Assembly: GCA_023665475.1 (NCBI GenBank)
Contig: JAMPEB010000014.1
Location: forward strand, 16,130 to 80,129
Direction of reading: 5' to 3'
DNA length: 64,000 nucleotides
Source of the DNA: Lachnoclostridium sp.
GTDB taxonomy: Bacteria; Bacillota; Clostridia; Lachnospirales; Lachnospiraceae
Part shown: piece by piece, positions 53,606 through 61,955 of the stretch
Position numbering within the stretch: the stretch's first letter is position 1
Layout of the letters: each line of letters starts with the position of its first letter
The notes under the pieces: generated by a model
Told to the model about the DNA's origin: nothing
Seen by the model: the letters and a program-made list of their open reading frames with translations, nothing else
Databases searched by the model: none
Translations under genes and position numbers: made by a program

Positions 53606-54817
53606 ATGGATGATTTCGGAGAAGTGTTTTTGCGTTTTTTTAACAACCTGTTAAGCGGTATCCCCAATATTCTTTATGCGATACTGCTTCTGGTGATTGC
53701 CTTTGTGGCGGCGGCAGTGGTAAAATCCCTGCTGACAAAGCTGCTTAAGGCAATTAAGGTGGAGAACCTGATGGGCAAGGTTGGCGTGAGCGAGAAAGCC
53801 ACCCAGAGTATGGTGGACTTTATCGGAAAGCTGGCTTATTTTGTAGTATTTTTATTATTCCTGCCGGCTGTGCTGGATAAGCTCGGTATGCAAAGCGTAT
53901 CTTCACCTATTGTTATATTGGCAAACTCCTTCCTTGCATTTGTGCCGAAGCTGATTGGCGCAGGCATCATTATCACGGTGGGCGCATTTATTGCCAATAT
54001 TATCAGAGAATTGTTGATTCCCGTTCTGAAGGCAGTCAAGGTGGATGCGCTTCAGGAAAAAGCCGGAATTGAGGCGTCAGAAACCACTTCTTTCTCTTCT
54101 ATCATTGCCAATGTAGTTTATGCCGTGATTCTGTTAGTGGTTATTACTTCCGCGTTGGACCAGTTGGGCATTTATGCAATCTCCCAGCCTGCTAACGCAG
54201 TAGTGGAAAGCATTTTTGCAGCGATTCCCAATGTGCTTTGCGCTATTTTGATTATTGCAATCGGCGTGTTTATCGCAAATCTGGTAGGAAAGCTTTTAGA
54301 GGCTCTGCTTGCGGGCGTTGGCACGGACAAGCTGCTGGAAAAGATTACAGGTTCCGCTTCCAAGAAAATCGGACTTTCTAAGGCGATTGCAGCGGTGGTA
54401 AAATATGTGTTGATGGTTATTTTCCTTGTACAGGGTGTAAATGTTTTACAGCTTCCGATTCTGACACAGATAGGCGCGGCAATTATTTCTTATATGCCTG
54501 CGGTACTGAGCGCAATTATCATCATTGCAATCGGTATGTTTGCGGCAAATACCACGGAAGCGGCGCTGAGTAAGAAATTCCCCAATGCAAAGGCGGGCGC
54601 TTTGATTGCAAAGGTTATCATTTATGTGCTTGTGGCATTTATGTGCCTGAGCCAGCTCGGAATTGCAACCGCTATTGTGGAGACCACATTTATCCTGATT
54701 ATCGCAGCTTTGTGCGTAGCGTTTGCGGTAGCGTTCGGCGTAGGCGGCAGACAGTTTGCGGCTCACAGATTAGAAGAGCTGGAAGAGAAGATTGGCGAAA
54801 ATAAGAGCGGCAAATAA
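53606..54817 (+). CDS. Membrane protein with repeated mechanosensitive-channel TM-helix units
   Basis: A 403-residue protein made of about four repeats of a long helix pair (IPNILYAILLLVIAFVAAA; FVPKLIGAGIIITVGAFIAN; IPNVLCAILIIAIGVFIAN; MPAVLSAIIIIAIGMFAAN), each followed by an amphipathic LLxxVGxDKL-type segment. This is the TM_helix repeat found in MscS-related proteins, here without the MscS beta domain, so a role in osmotic response is only inferred. GGAGG is 9 nt before the start. Confidence 0.88.
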   Translation: MDDFGEVFLRFFNNLLSGIPNILYAILLLVIAFVAAAVVKSLLTKLLKAIKVENLMGKVGVSEKATQSMVDFIGKLAYFVVFLLFLPAVLDKLGMQSVSSPIVILANSFLAFVPKLIGAGIIITVGAFIANIIRELLIPVLKAVKVDALQEKAGIEASETTSFSSIIANVVYAVILLVVITSALDQLGIYAISQPANAVVESIFAAIPNVLCAILIIAIGVFIANLVGKLLEALLAGVGTDKLLEKITGSASKKIGLSKAIAAVVKYVLMVIFLVQGVNVLQLPILTQIGAAIISYMPAVLSAIIIIAIGMFAANTTEAALSKKFPNAKAGALIAKVIIYVLVAFMCLSQLGIATAIVETTFILIIAALCVAFAVAFGVGGRQFAAHRLEELEEKIGENKSGK

Positions 54818-54842
54818 AGAACGGTAAATTTTTTAACAAGGG

Positions 54843-54871
54843 GCTGCCACAATGATGTGGCAGTCTTTTTT
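54843..54871 (+). terminator. Intrinsic terminator between convergent genes
   Basis: CTGCCACA-ATGA-TGTGGCAG stem (54844-54851 with 54856-54863) then a T tract. Confidence 0.8.
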
Positions 54872-55409
54872 ATATTTCTACGGTAATTCCATACCCGGTA
54901 TTGGGATTCATGGTGCAATAGGCTGCATCCGCGGCAAAAATAAACAAAAGAAGGAGCATAAGGCTCAGACGCCATTTCTGCGAAAGCATATCATATATTT
55001 TTTCATAAATAGGTAGAAACAGGCAGACCAGCGCCGTTCCGCCAAGACCAAAAACCACTGCCCCAAGCAGGCAGATTCTTCCGCTGATATTTAGAAAATG
55101 TCCGCTATAGTCCCACCAGCGGATTCCCCATTGCAGTTCCAGAAAATAGCTGGTTACATATTCCAAGACGGAACAGACAATCAGCGACCAGAGAAACACT
55201 CTTAAGGGCTTCTTCCGGTAGGAATGCAAAAAAAGGCATAATAACAATCCGCCCACACCATAGATGGGGAGGTATGGACCCTTGTAGATTCCGCGGTTGA
55301 TAAAAGTATGGTTCGTAACATAAAACAGTACAACTTCCCAAAGCCAGCCGATAAAGGAAATGGTAAAAAACAGCAGAGTATAATAGTCAAAATTCATTTT
55401 CTTGTTCAT
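54870..55409 (-). CDS. CmpB-type membrane protein (putative ABC-transporter permease family)
   Basis: A 179-residue protein with about five membrane helices. FISFIGWLWEVVLFYVTNHTFINRG, GPYLPIYGVGGLLL and RWWDYSGHFLNISGRICL mark the PF06541-type family (named putative ABC-transporter permease, actual function unknown) common in Clostridia. No ABC ATPase is adjacent. The ribosome binding site is poor; ATG at 55397 is an alternative start. Confidence 0.85.
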   Translation of the reverse strand: MNKKMNFDYYTLLFFTISFIGWLWEVVLFYVTNHTFINRGIYKGPYLPIYGVGGLLLCLFLHSYRKKPLRVFLWSLIVCSVLEYVTSYFLELQWGIRWWDYSGHFLNISGRICLLGAVVFGLGGTALVCLFLPIYEKIYDMLSQKWRLSLMLLLLFIFAADAAYCTMNPNTGYGITVEI

Positions 55410-55448
55410 GTGGACTATGGTGCCCTGATAAGGAAAAGATTATGCAAG

Positions 55449-55508
55449 AACAGCCCTGCAGATTCAAGACATTTTGCGGTAGAATGTTATGGAATCGGCA
55501 GGGCTGTT
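55449..55508. terminator. Three-tier hairpin downstream of tRNA-Ser
   Basis: 55449-55459 pairs with 55498-55508 (11 bp), continued after one mismatch by 55461-55465 with 55492-55496 (GATTC/GAATC), enclosing an inner ACATT/AATGT hairpin. T runs flank both sides, so it could end the tRNA transcript on the - strand and also act on the + strand. Confidence 0.6.
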
Positions 55509-55529
55509 TTTGGTGATAAGTATGAATAG

Positions 55530-55614
55530 CGGAGAGCATGGGATTCGAACCCACGGTGCCTTTCGGCACACGGCTTTTCGAGAGCCGCACCTTAAACCAC
55601 TCGGACAACTCTCC
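55530..55614 (-). tRNA. tRNA-Ser (anticodon CGA)
   Basis: On the - strand: acceptor stem GGAGAGT with GCTCTCC, D-loop GTGGTTTAA, anticodon stem CGGCT/AGCCG with loop CTCGAAA (anticodon CGA, reading UCG), a long variable arm (GTGCC/GGCAC) typical of class II tRNAs, and T-loop GTTCGAATC. The 3' CCA is not encoded. Confidence 0.95.
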
Positions 55615-55693
55615 GTGCTTCTGACTCTATCTATTTTAAAGGAAAAAGAAGATAATTGCAACTACCATTCACAAACTTGTGTAGTTTTTATGG

Positions 55694-55722
55694 TTGTATC
55701 AAAGAATATTTTAGGCTATAAT
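55694..55722 (+). promoter_or_regulatory. Promoter of pfkA
   Basis: TTGTAT (55694-55699) and TATAAT (55717-55722) with a 17-bp spacer. Confidence 0.7.
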
Positions 55723-55757
55723 AGATTTATGATTTTATAGAGAACGGGCTGTCTTAA

Positions 55758-55774
55758 GGGCGGCGGAATGGAGG
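55758..55774 (+). promoter_or_regulatory. Leader cassette with the pfkA ribosome binding site
   Basis: GGGCGGCGGAATGGAGG, shared with 25646-25661. GGAGG is 5 nt before ATG 55780; the cassette's own ATG (55768) is not the start, since PFK proteins begin at MKRIGMLTSGGD. Confidence 0.65.
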
Positions 55775-55779
55775 AGCAG

Positions 55780-56853
55780 ATGAAGAGAATTGGTATGTTG
55801 ACCAGCGGTGGAGATTGTCAGGCGCTAAATGCTGCCATGAGGGGCGTGGTAAAAACCATGGACAACTCAAATGAAACCGTAGAGATTTACGGTTTCCTCG
55901 ACGGTTATAAGGGATTGATATATGGAAATTTCCAGATGCTTACAGGCAGGGATTTTTCCGGTATTCTGACAAAAGGCGGAACGATTTTAGGCACCTCCAG
56001 AACTCCCTTTAAGACAATTAAAGACCCCGATGAAAACGGTTTGGACAAGGTGGAGGCAATGAAGCAGAATTATTATAAGCTGAAGCTGGACTGCCTTGTG
56101 ATTTTAGGCGGTAACGGAACCCACAAGACGGCAAACCTTCTCAGAGAAGAGGGGCTTAACATAGTGACCCTGCCGAAGACCATTGACAATGACCTTTGGG
56201 GCACGGATATGACCTTTGGTTTCCAGAGTGCGGTGGATATCGCTACCAATGCCATTGACTGCATCCACACTACCGCGGCTTCCCATGGGCGTGTGTTTAT
56301 CGTGGAGGTTATGGGGCATAAGGTGGGATGGCTTACCTTGAATGCCGGAATGGCAGGAGGCGCGGATATCATTTTAATCCCTGAGATTCCTTATGATATT
56401 GACAAAGTAGTGGAAAAGATTGAGGAGCGCAATAAGAGAGGGAGCTGCTTTACCATTATGGCAGTGGCGGAGGGCGCAATCTCAAAAGAGGATGCAAAGC
56501 TTTCCAAGAAAGAATATAAAGAGAAATTGAAAAAACTGCCTTATCCTTCCGTTTCCTATGAAGTGGCTGCCGATATCCAAAAAAAGACAGGCAGAGAAGT
56601 GCGGGTCACCGTTCCGGGTCATATGCAGAGAGGCGGAAGTCCCTGCCCTTATGACAGAGTATTCGCGAGCCGTCTTGGTTCTGAGGCAGGCAGGATGATT
56701 TTGGACAATCAGTACGGATTTATGGTAGGATATAAAAACCGTGAGATTGTAAAGGTGCCTTTGGAGGAGGTAGCAGGCAAGTTAAAGTATCTGGATCCCC
56801 ATGCGACCATTGTGCAGGAGGCAAAACTTCTGGGCATCAGCTTTGGCGACTAA
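55780..56853 (+). CDS. pfkA: 6-phosphofructokinase, phosphoryl donor uncertain
   Basis: Phosphorylates fructose-6-phosphate to fructose-1,6-bisphosphate. N-terminal MKRIGMLTSGGDCQALNAAMRG binds nucleotide; PKTIDNDLWGTDMTFGFQSA and GHMQRGGSPCPYDR bind substrate. At the donor-specifying positions the protein has GGNGT (Asn112-Gly113, where ATP enzymes have GGDGS) and Lys133 in PKTIDND (Gly in E. coli PfkA, Lys in pyrophosphate enzymes). This mixed set fits the long PFK group where ATP and PPi use cannot be separated by eye. Length of 357 residues is longer than the 320 of PfkA. Repeat copy E follows. Confidence 0.9.
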   Translation: MKRIGMLTSGGDCQALNAAMRGVVKTMDNSNETVEIYGFLDGYKGLIYGNFQMLTGRDFSGILTKGGTILGTSRTPFKTIKDPDENGLDKVEAMKQNYYKLKLDCLVILGGNGTHKTANLLREEGLNIVTLPKTIDNDLWGTDMTFGFQSAVDIATNAIDCIHTTAASHGRVFIVEVMGHKVGWLTLNAGMAGGADIILIPEIPYDIDKVVEKIEERNKRGSCFTIMAVAEGAISKEDAKLSKKEYKEKLKKLPYPSVSYEVAADIQKKTGREVRVTVPGHMQRGGSPCPYDRVFASRLGSEAGRMILDNQYGFMVGYKNREIVKVPLEEVAGKLKYLDPHATIVQEAKLLGISFGD

Positions 56854-56860
56854 GTGTGAA

Positions 56861-56959
56861 CGGAATGAAGATTTTCTAAGCCAGCAAAGTACGCTGCCCA
56901 TAGCGCTGAAGCGCATGGAAAATCTAAGTCATTCCGAAATCTGTGCGGATTCACAGATT
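56861..56959 (+). repeat. Structured repeat element, copy E
   Basis: Outer stem 56861-56868 with 56929-56936 (CGGAATGA/TCATTCCG), middle stem 56869-56877 with 56917-56925 (AGATTTTCT/GGAAAATCT, last pair U-G), an inserted GCGCT-GA-AGCGC hairpin (56903-56914), and a 3' hairpin 56938-56945 with 56952-56959 (AATCTGTG/CACAGATT). The 19-nt 5' edge also occurs after murB. A further GCCTGC/GCAGGC hairpin (56966-56980) lies before dnaX. Confidence 0.7.
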
Positions 56960-57015
56960 GTTTGTGCCTGCTGTGCAGGCATGATGGGAAGTGTGAAAAG
57001 GAAGGACACTGTTTC

Positions 57016-58596
57016 ATGTCATATATGGCTCTTTATCGAAAGTTCCGCCCACAGACCTTTGCGGATGTGAAGGGGCAGGATCATATTGTAACTACGCTGA
57101 AAAATCAGCTTAAGGCAAACCGTGTCGGTCATGCCTATCTGTTTACGGGGACTAGGGGAACCGGTAAAACCACGGTGGCAAAGATTTTTGCGAGGACGGT
57201 AAACTGCGAGAATCCCACGGAGGACGGTCCCTGTACGCAGTGCCGTATCTGCAAGGCGATTGCATCGGGAGCCAGCATGAATGTGATTGAAATTGATGCG
57301 GCTTCCAACAATGGTGTGGACAATATCAGGGAGATTGTAGACGAGGTTTCTTATTCTCCCACGGAAGGAAAATATAAGGTTTATATTATTGATGAGGTTC
57401 ATATGCTTTCCTCGGGAGCGTTTAACGCGCTTTTAAAAACGCTGGAAGAGCCGCCTTCTTATGTGATTTTTATTCTGGCGACCACGGAGGTGCATAAGCT
57501 TCCCATTACCATTCTTTCCAGATGCCAGCGGTATGATTTTAAGCGTATTTCCATTGAGACCATTACAGGGCGTATGAAGGAGCTCATGGCGCAGGAGCAG
57601 ATGCAGGCACAGGAGAAAGCGTTACGGTATATAGCCAAGACGGCGGACGGTTCCATGAGAGACGCCTTGAGTTTGTTAGACCAATGTATTGCCTTTCATC
57701 TGGGAGAAGAGCTGACCTATGACAAGACACTGGATGTGCTTGGCGCCGTGGACACGGCAGTGTTCAGCCGTTTGTTGAGATGTGTGCTGGAACGGGATGT
57801 AACGGGATGTGTGGAGCTTTTGGAAGAGATTGTGATGCAGGGGCGTGAGCTTGTTCAGTTTGTCACGGATTTTACATGGTATTTGAGAAATCTGATGCTG
57901 GTGCAGTCCTCGGACAATTTGGAGGATGTTATTGATATGTCCTCGGACAATCTGGTTCATTTGAAAGAAGAGGCAGCCATGGTGGAGACAGAGAGGGTCA
58001 TTCGGTATATCCGTATATTTTCGGAGCTTTCCGGGCAGATTCGTTATGCCTCCCAGAAGCGTATTCTGGTGGAGATTGCGCTGATAAAACTGTGCAGACC
58101 TGATATGGAGACCAAGCAGGATACGCTGTTAGACCGAATCAGACAGGTAGAGGATAAGGTAGAAAAGGGTGTGACGGTAGTGTCTGCTGCACCTGACAAT
58201 AGTGTCAGTTCCACGGGAAATGCCCGGGCAGGAGCTGTTTCTCCTAAGCCTGTGTTGTCAAAGGCAGTACCGGAGGATGTCAAGGCAATTGTGGCAAAAT
58301 GGGCATCTATTGTGGGAAATGCAGAGCAGCCCATGAGGACTTATCTCAAGTCCGCCAAATTGAGTCTTGGCGGCGATAACCGTTTGATGGTGGTGCTTGT
58401 GGACGGTAATGCATCGGATTATTTTACCAGACATGAGCAGAATAAAGAACAATTGGAAGCATTGTTATCCGATTTTTCCGGCAAGGAGATAGAGGTGAAC
58501 ATACAGACAGTGCGGGATGACGGAGAATTTGAACAAACCTATGTGGATTTATCCCAAGTGATTCATATGGATATTGAAGAGGAAGAAACGGAATGA
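57016..58596 (+). CDS. dnaX: DNA polymerase III subunits gamma and tau
   Basis: Clamp-loader ATPase. Walker A GTRGTGKT at 45-52, a four-Cys zinc module (NCENPTEDGPCTQCRICKA), DEVHMLSSGAFNALLKTLEEPP, SRCQRYDFKRI (arginine finger region) and a C-terminal tail interacting with the polymerase. I start at 57016 (MSYMALYRKFRPQTF), the family N-terminus, with AGGAAGG 8-9 nt upstream; an ATG at 56962 adds 18 Cys-rich codons within repeat-derived sequence. Length of 526 residues is typical. Followed by ybaB and recR. Confidence 0.96.
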   Translation: MSYMALYRKFRPQTFADVKGQDHIVTTLKNQLKANRVGHAYLFTGTRGTGKTTVAKIFARTVNCENPTEDGPCTQCRICKAIASGASMNVIEIDAASNNGVDNIREIVDEVSYSPTEGKYKVYIIDEVHMLSSGAFNALLKTLEEPPSYVIFILATTEVHKLPITILSRCQRYDFKRISIETITGRMKELMAQEQMQAQEKALRYIAKTADGSMRDALSLLDQCIAFHLGEELTYDKTLDVLGAVDTAVFSRLLRCVLERDVTGCVELLEEIVMQGRELVQFVTDFTWYLRNLMLVQSSDNLEDVIDMSSDNLVHLKEEAAMVETERVIRYIRIFSELSGQIRYASQKRILVEIALIKLCRPDMETKQDTLLDRIRQVEDKVEKGVTVVSAAPDNSVSSTGNARAGAVSPKPVLSKAVPEDVKAIVAKWASIVGNAEQPMRTYLKSAKLSLGGDNRLMVVLVDGNASDYFTRHEQNKEQLEALLSDFSGKEIEVNIQTVRDDGEFEQTYVDLSQVIHMDIEEEETE

Positions 58597-58602
58597 AGAT
58601 TT
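58587..58602 (+). repeat. Short match to the 5' edge of repeat copy E
   Basis: 16 nt shared with 56859-56874 (AACGGAATGAAGATTT), overlapping the dnaX stop. May be a remnant of the element or chance. Confidence 0.35.
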
Positions 58603-58670
58603 CGCATCAGTTCATTAATGGTTTGTGCATAGAAACATAAAAATGAGATTAGTAAGAAAGGAAGAGTAAA

Positions 58671-59018
58671 ATGGCAAGAAGAGGTGGTTTTCCGCAAGGC
58701 GCAATGCCCGGCAACATGAGCAATCTGATGAAGCAGGCGCAGCGTATGCAGAGACAGATGGAGGAAAGTCAGAAAGAGCTTGAGGCAAGAGAGTTTAAGG
58801 CGACCACGGGAGGCGGTGCAGTGGAAGTGACTGTGAATGGCAAGAAAGAGCTGTTAAGTCTTAAGTTGGCGGAAGAAATTGTGGACCCCGAGGATATCGA
58901 GACTTTGCAGGATGCCATTATGGCGGCGATAAACGAAGCAATGAAGCAGGTAGATGATGTTAATTCTGAGATGATGGGCAAGATGACCGGAGGTCTTGGA
59001 GGAGGATTTCCCTTCTAA
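58671..59018 (+). CDS. YbaB/EbfC nucleoid-associated protein
   Basis: A 115-residue DNA-binding protein: [21 protein letters not shown] helix, [24 protein letters not shown] sheet and a Gly-rich tail, the YbaB/EbfC family. It usually accompanies recR and dnaX and is thought to act at DNA as a tweezers-like dimer. AAAGGAAGAG precedes the start; the stop overlaps recR ATG. Confidence 0.95.
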   Translation: MARRGGFPQGAMPGNMSNLMKQAQRMQRQMEESQKELEAREFKATTGGGAVEVTVNGKKELLSLKLAEEIVDPEDIETLQDAIMAAINEAMKQVDDVNSEMMGKMTGGLGGGFPF

Positions 59019-59614
59019 TGGAACTGTATAGCGGGCATATCAACAAATTAATAGAGGAATTGGCTGCATTGCCGGGAATCGGCAGTAAGTCCGCACAGAG
59101 GCTTGCGTTTCACCTGATTAATATGCCGCAGGACAGGGTCAACCGCCTTGCCAATGTGATGATGGAAGCAAAGGCAAATGTGCGTTATTGTAAGGAATGC
59201 TATACCTTGACGGATAAGGAAGTCTGTCCTGTATGCGCCAATGCAAAGCGTAATCATGGAATGATTATGGTGGTGGAAAATGTCAGGGATTTGGCGGCAT
59301 ATGAGAAAACCGGGAAGTATGAGGGAGTGTATCATGTACTGCATGGCGCCATTTCGCCCATGCTGGGTATCGGCCCCGGGGATATCAGGCTGAAAGAGCT
59401 GATAGGACGCCTTCAGGGGGATGTGGAGGAAGTGATTATTGCTACCAACTCCAGTCTCGAAGGAGAGACCACGGCAATGTATATCAGCAAATTAATCAAA
59501 CCTACGGGTATTAAAGTCACCAGAATAGCCAGCGGCGTGCCGGTGGGCGGTGATTTGGAGTATATAGACGAAGTGACGCTTCTGCGGGCGCTTGAGGGAA
59601 GGACGGAAGTCTAA
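59018..59614 (+). CDS. recR: Recombination protein RecR
   Basis: Recombination mediator with RecO and RecF. An N-terminal helix-hairpin-helix ([16 protein letters not shown]), a four-Cys zinc finger ([17 protein letters not shown]) and a Toprim domain ([11 protein letters not shown]...[16 protein letters not shown]). Starts at the ATG overlapping the ybaB TAA (TAATG), indicating translational coupling. Confidence 0.97.
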   Translation: MELYSGHINKLIEELAALPGIGSKSAQRLAFHLINMPQDRVNRLANVMMEAKANVRYCKECYTLTDKEVCPVCANAKRNHGMIMVVENVRDLAAYEKTGKYEGVYHVLHGAISPMLGIGPGDIRLKELIGRLQGDVEEVIIATNSSLEGETTAMYISKLIKPTGIKVTRIASGVPVGGDLEYIDEVTLLRALEGRTEV

Positions 59615-59637
59615 AAGACGAGAAGAGGAGCAAATAT

Positions 59638-60666
59638 ATGGCTGTAGAGAAGAGTTTGTTTGGAAAGAGCCCGGAGGGGCGGGAAATTACCTTATATACC
59701 GTAACAAACAGCAGAGGAATGACAATGGCGGTGACGGATTTGGGCGCTATTTTGGTAAGGCTGTTGGTACCGGATCCAAACGGTCAGGCGGAGGATGTGG
59801 TATTGGGTTTTGACAAGGCGGAAAATTATTTTGGCAATCCCAGTTTTTTTGGCGCGGTAATCGGTCCCAATGCCAACCGGATAGACAAAGCGGCTTTTAC
59901 GCTGGACGGCACGGAATATCAGTTGGATGTGAATGATGGTCCCAACAATCTGCACAGTCATATAGAATCAGGATACCATAAGCGCATTTGGGACGCCGGG
60001 GTTTCTGACAATAGCGTCACTTTTTCTTTGGCAGATGATGCCACCATGGGATTTCCCGGCAAAAAGCAGTTGCAGATTACTTACACCCTGAGTGAGGATA
60101 ATAAAGTGGAGCTGCGCTATCACGGAAGCAGCGATAAGAGGACTATCTTTAATCCTACCAATCATTCTTATTTTAATCTGGAGGGTGAGGGAAATGGTAT
60201 TATTGAGGAGCATGAGCTTTGGCTGAATGCCCGAGCTTATACGCCGGTGGTGCAGGGAGCTATTCCCACGGGAGAGATTCAAGCGGTTCTGGGAACTCCC
60301 ATGGATTTCACGCAAATGAAGCGGATAGGTCTGGAAATCGACGCAGATTTTGAACAGTTAAAGCTCACCTCCGGCTATGACCATAATTGGGTGATTGACG
60401 GATGGGATGGCACACTGAAACATATCGCCACGGTAAAAGCTCCGAAGAGCGGAAGAATTATGAAGGTTTTCACTACTCTTCCCGGCGTACAGTTTTACGC
60501 AGGCAATTTTATTGACAGGCAGGAGGGCAAGGGAGGAAAGGTTTACGACAAACGATATGGTCTGTGTCTGGAAACGCAGTATTATCCCGATGCCATCCAT
60601 CACGAGAATTTTCCTTCCTGCGTTATGGCGGAATATGATTCGGTGACGGTTTATGCTTTTGAGTGA
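59638..60666 (+). CDS. galM: Aldose 1-epimerase
   Basis: Galactose mutarotase family, 342 residues, interconverting alpha and beta anomers of aldoses. Motifs: NRIDKAAFTLDGTEYQL, NLHSHIESGYHKRIWDAG and NPTNHSYFNL with the catalytic histidine, and VQFYAGNF near the end (Glu of LETQYYP). No sugar operon adjoins; it lies after recR. Confidence 0.93.
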   Translation: MAVEKSLFGKSPEGREITLYTVTNSRGMTMAVTDLGAILVRLLVPDPNGQAEDVVLGFDKAENYFGNPSFFGAVIGPNANRIDKAAFTLDGTEYQLDVNDGPNNLHSHIESGYHKRIWDAGVSDNSVTFSLADDATMGFPGKKQLQITYTLSEDNKVELRYHGSSDKRTIFNPTNHSYFNLEGEGNGIIEEHELWLNARAYTPVVQGAIPTGEIQAVLGTPMDFTQMKRIGLEIDADFEQLKLTSGYDHNWVIDGWDGTLKHIATVKAPKSGRIMKVFTTLPGVQFYAGNFIDRQEGKGGKVYDKRYGLCLETQYYPDAIHHENFPSCVMAEYDSVTVYAFE

Positions 60667-60702
60667 TTATTCGGAACTTTGCAAATAAAGTCGAACATTT
60701 TT

Positions 60703-60731
60703 TTGATTGTCCCGACAAAGAATGATAAAAT
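60703..60731 (+). promoter_or_regulatory. Promoter of the LysM protein gene
   Basis: TTGATT (60703-60708) and TAAAAT (60726-60731) with a 17-bp spacer. Confidence 0.65.
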
Positions 60732-60782
60732 ACCTCGCATACCGATGCTATATTGTATAGAAACGATATGGGAGGTGTTTTT

Positions 60783-61955
60783 ATGGAATTGCCAAAAAAC
60801 ATTACACAGGTTGGAGAAGTAAACCGCACTTGCAAGGTTTATGTGGAGGATTATGTCATTTCTTATTTGAAGCAGCTCAACAGAACTGCCGCCGATAAGG
60901 ATATGGCGGTGGCTATGTACGGAGTCCGCAAAGAGGAAGGGGAGGTGGCCTACCTGTTTTTTTATGGTGCCTGCAAGTTGGATTTTTTGCAACGGGAGAC
61001 CAGGCATCTCTCTCAGGCACAGCAGCAGGAGATAGAGAAAGCCAGAAGAAGATATTTTGCCGAATATCAATTTTTGGGATATCGGCTGTTGAACGGCGAA
61101 ATGATAGAAGGATTTCATATATGCGAGCAGGGAATTTGCAGATACATAGGGGGGTACGCACAGTTTTATGAAAAAAATGATGCCATGCTTGCGTATATGT
61201 TGGAGGTTCGGGAGCAGGAAACAGCGCCTGAAGTAGTAGACAGCGAAAAGTATGATATGGTGAAAAGGCGTCAGGAGGAACGGAGGGCACAGACCGAGGG
61301 CCTGAGTGAAAAAGAAAGAGAGGATCTGTCAGAGGCATGGAAAAGCAGAAAGAGCTACCGAAAGCAGGAAAGTACAGGATTGCAAGGGATGAAGCTTGCT
61401 GTGGCGGCGGTGTTTGCCTTATTGTGTCTGGCGGGAATCTTTACCCTTCGTGAAACCGGCAGTACAGAAGATATACAGGTAGCTGCCAGAGATATTGTGA
61501 AGGGAGTCACGGAACAGAAGCTTCCGGACGCACAGGAGGCTGATTCTGCCAATGTGCAGAATTCCGACAATCATAGCGTGTTAGTGACAGAGGACAAGCT
61601 TTCGCAGGCATTACAGAAGGAGAATCAGGAGGCAGATAAGCAAAAAGAGACTCAGGATGCAGTCAATGACGGAGAAAATAAAGGTGAGGGCAATGTGGCT
61701 GATACAAATCAGAATCCTGTGGAAAGCAGTACAGATGACAAGCGTGACGAAGAAAATGCGACACAGATGTCGGATAAAACGCAGGCATCCGCTGGGGCAA
61801 AGCCGGTTTCTTATACGATAAAGGCGGGAGATACCTTAAATGCAATCAGTCTGCGCAATTACGGGACCAAGGAGAGAGTGGCGGAAATCTGCAAATTGAA
61901 TGAGATTAGCGACCCGGATGATATTAAAGTGGGACAGAAGATTCTGTTACCCTGA
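60783..61955 (+). CDS. Membrane-anchored LysM-domain protein
   Basis: A 390-residue protein. The cytoplasmic N-terminal 130 residues are a beta-rich domain (EVNRTCKVYVEDYV...AMYGVRKEEGEVAYLFFYG), then a charged linker, one membrane helix (about 205-225), an acidic, Gln-rich wall-spanning segment, and a C-terminal LysM (about 345-390: TIKAGDTLNAISLRNYG). LysM binds peptidoglycan, so the protein could link cytoplasmic status to the wall. GGGAGGTG precedes the start; the earlier in-frame ATG (60753) lacks one. Confidence 0.85.
   Translation: MELPKNITQVGEVNRTCKVYVEDYVISYLKQLNRTAADKDMAVAMYGVRKEEGEVAYLFFYGACKLDFLQRETRHLSQAQQQEIEKARRRYFAEYQFLGYRLLNGEMIEGFHICEQGICRYIGGYAQFYEKNDAMLAYMLEVREQETAPEVVDSEKYDMVKRRQEERRAQTEGLSEKEREDLSEAWKSRKSYRKQESTGLQGMKLAVAAVFALLCLAGIFTLRETGSTEDIQVAARDIVKGVTEQKLPDAQEADSANVQNSDNHSVLVTEDKLSQALQKENQEADKQKETQDAVNDGENKGEGNVADTNQNPVESSTDDKRDEENATQMSDKTQASAGAKPVSYTIKAGDTLNAISLRNYGTKERVAEICKLNEISDPDDIKVGQKILLP

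Noticed and set aside
55489..55740. 83-codon + strand ORF over the tRNA region
   Set aside because: It is antisense to tRNA-Ser and crosses the pfkA promoter.
12403..56959. CRISPR array made of the recurrent element
   Set aside because: Copies are kilobases apart at separate loci, differ in sequence, and no cas genes are present.
56854..57015. SRP RNA gene (ffs) upstream of dnaX
   Set aside because: Many Firmicutes have it here, but the conserved SRP core (GGTCAGG, GGAAGCAGC-type loops) is absent; the stretch is explained by repeat copy E.
56962..57015. Cys-rich N-terminal extension of DnaX
   Set aside because: Family members start at MSYxALYRKFRPQ; the extra codons lie in a hairpin region and the good Shine-Dalgarno precedes 57016.
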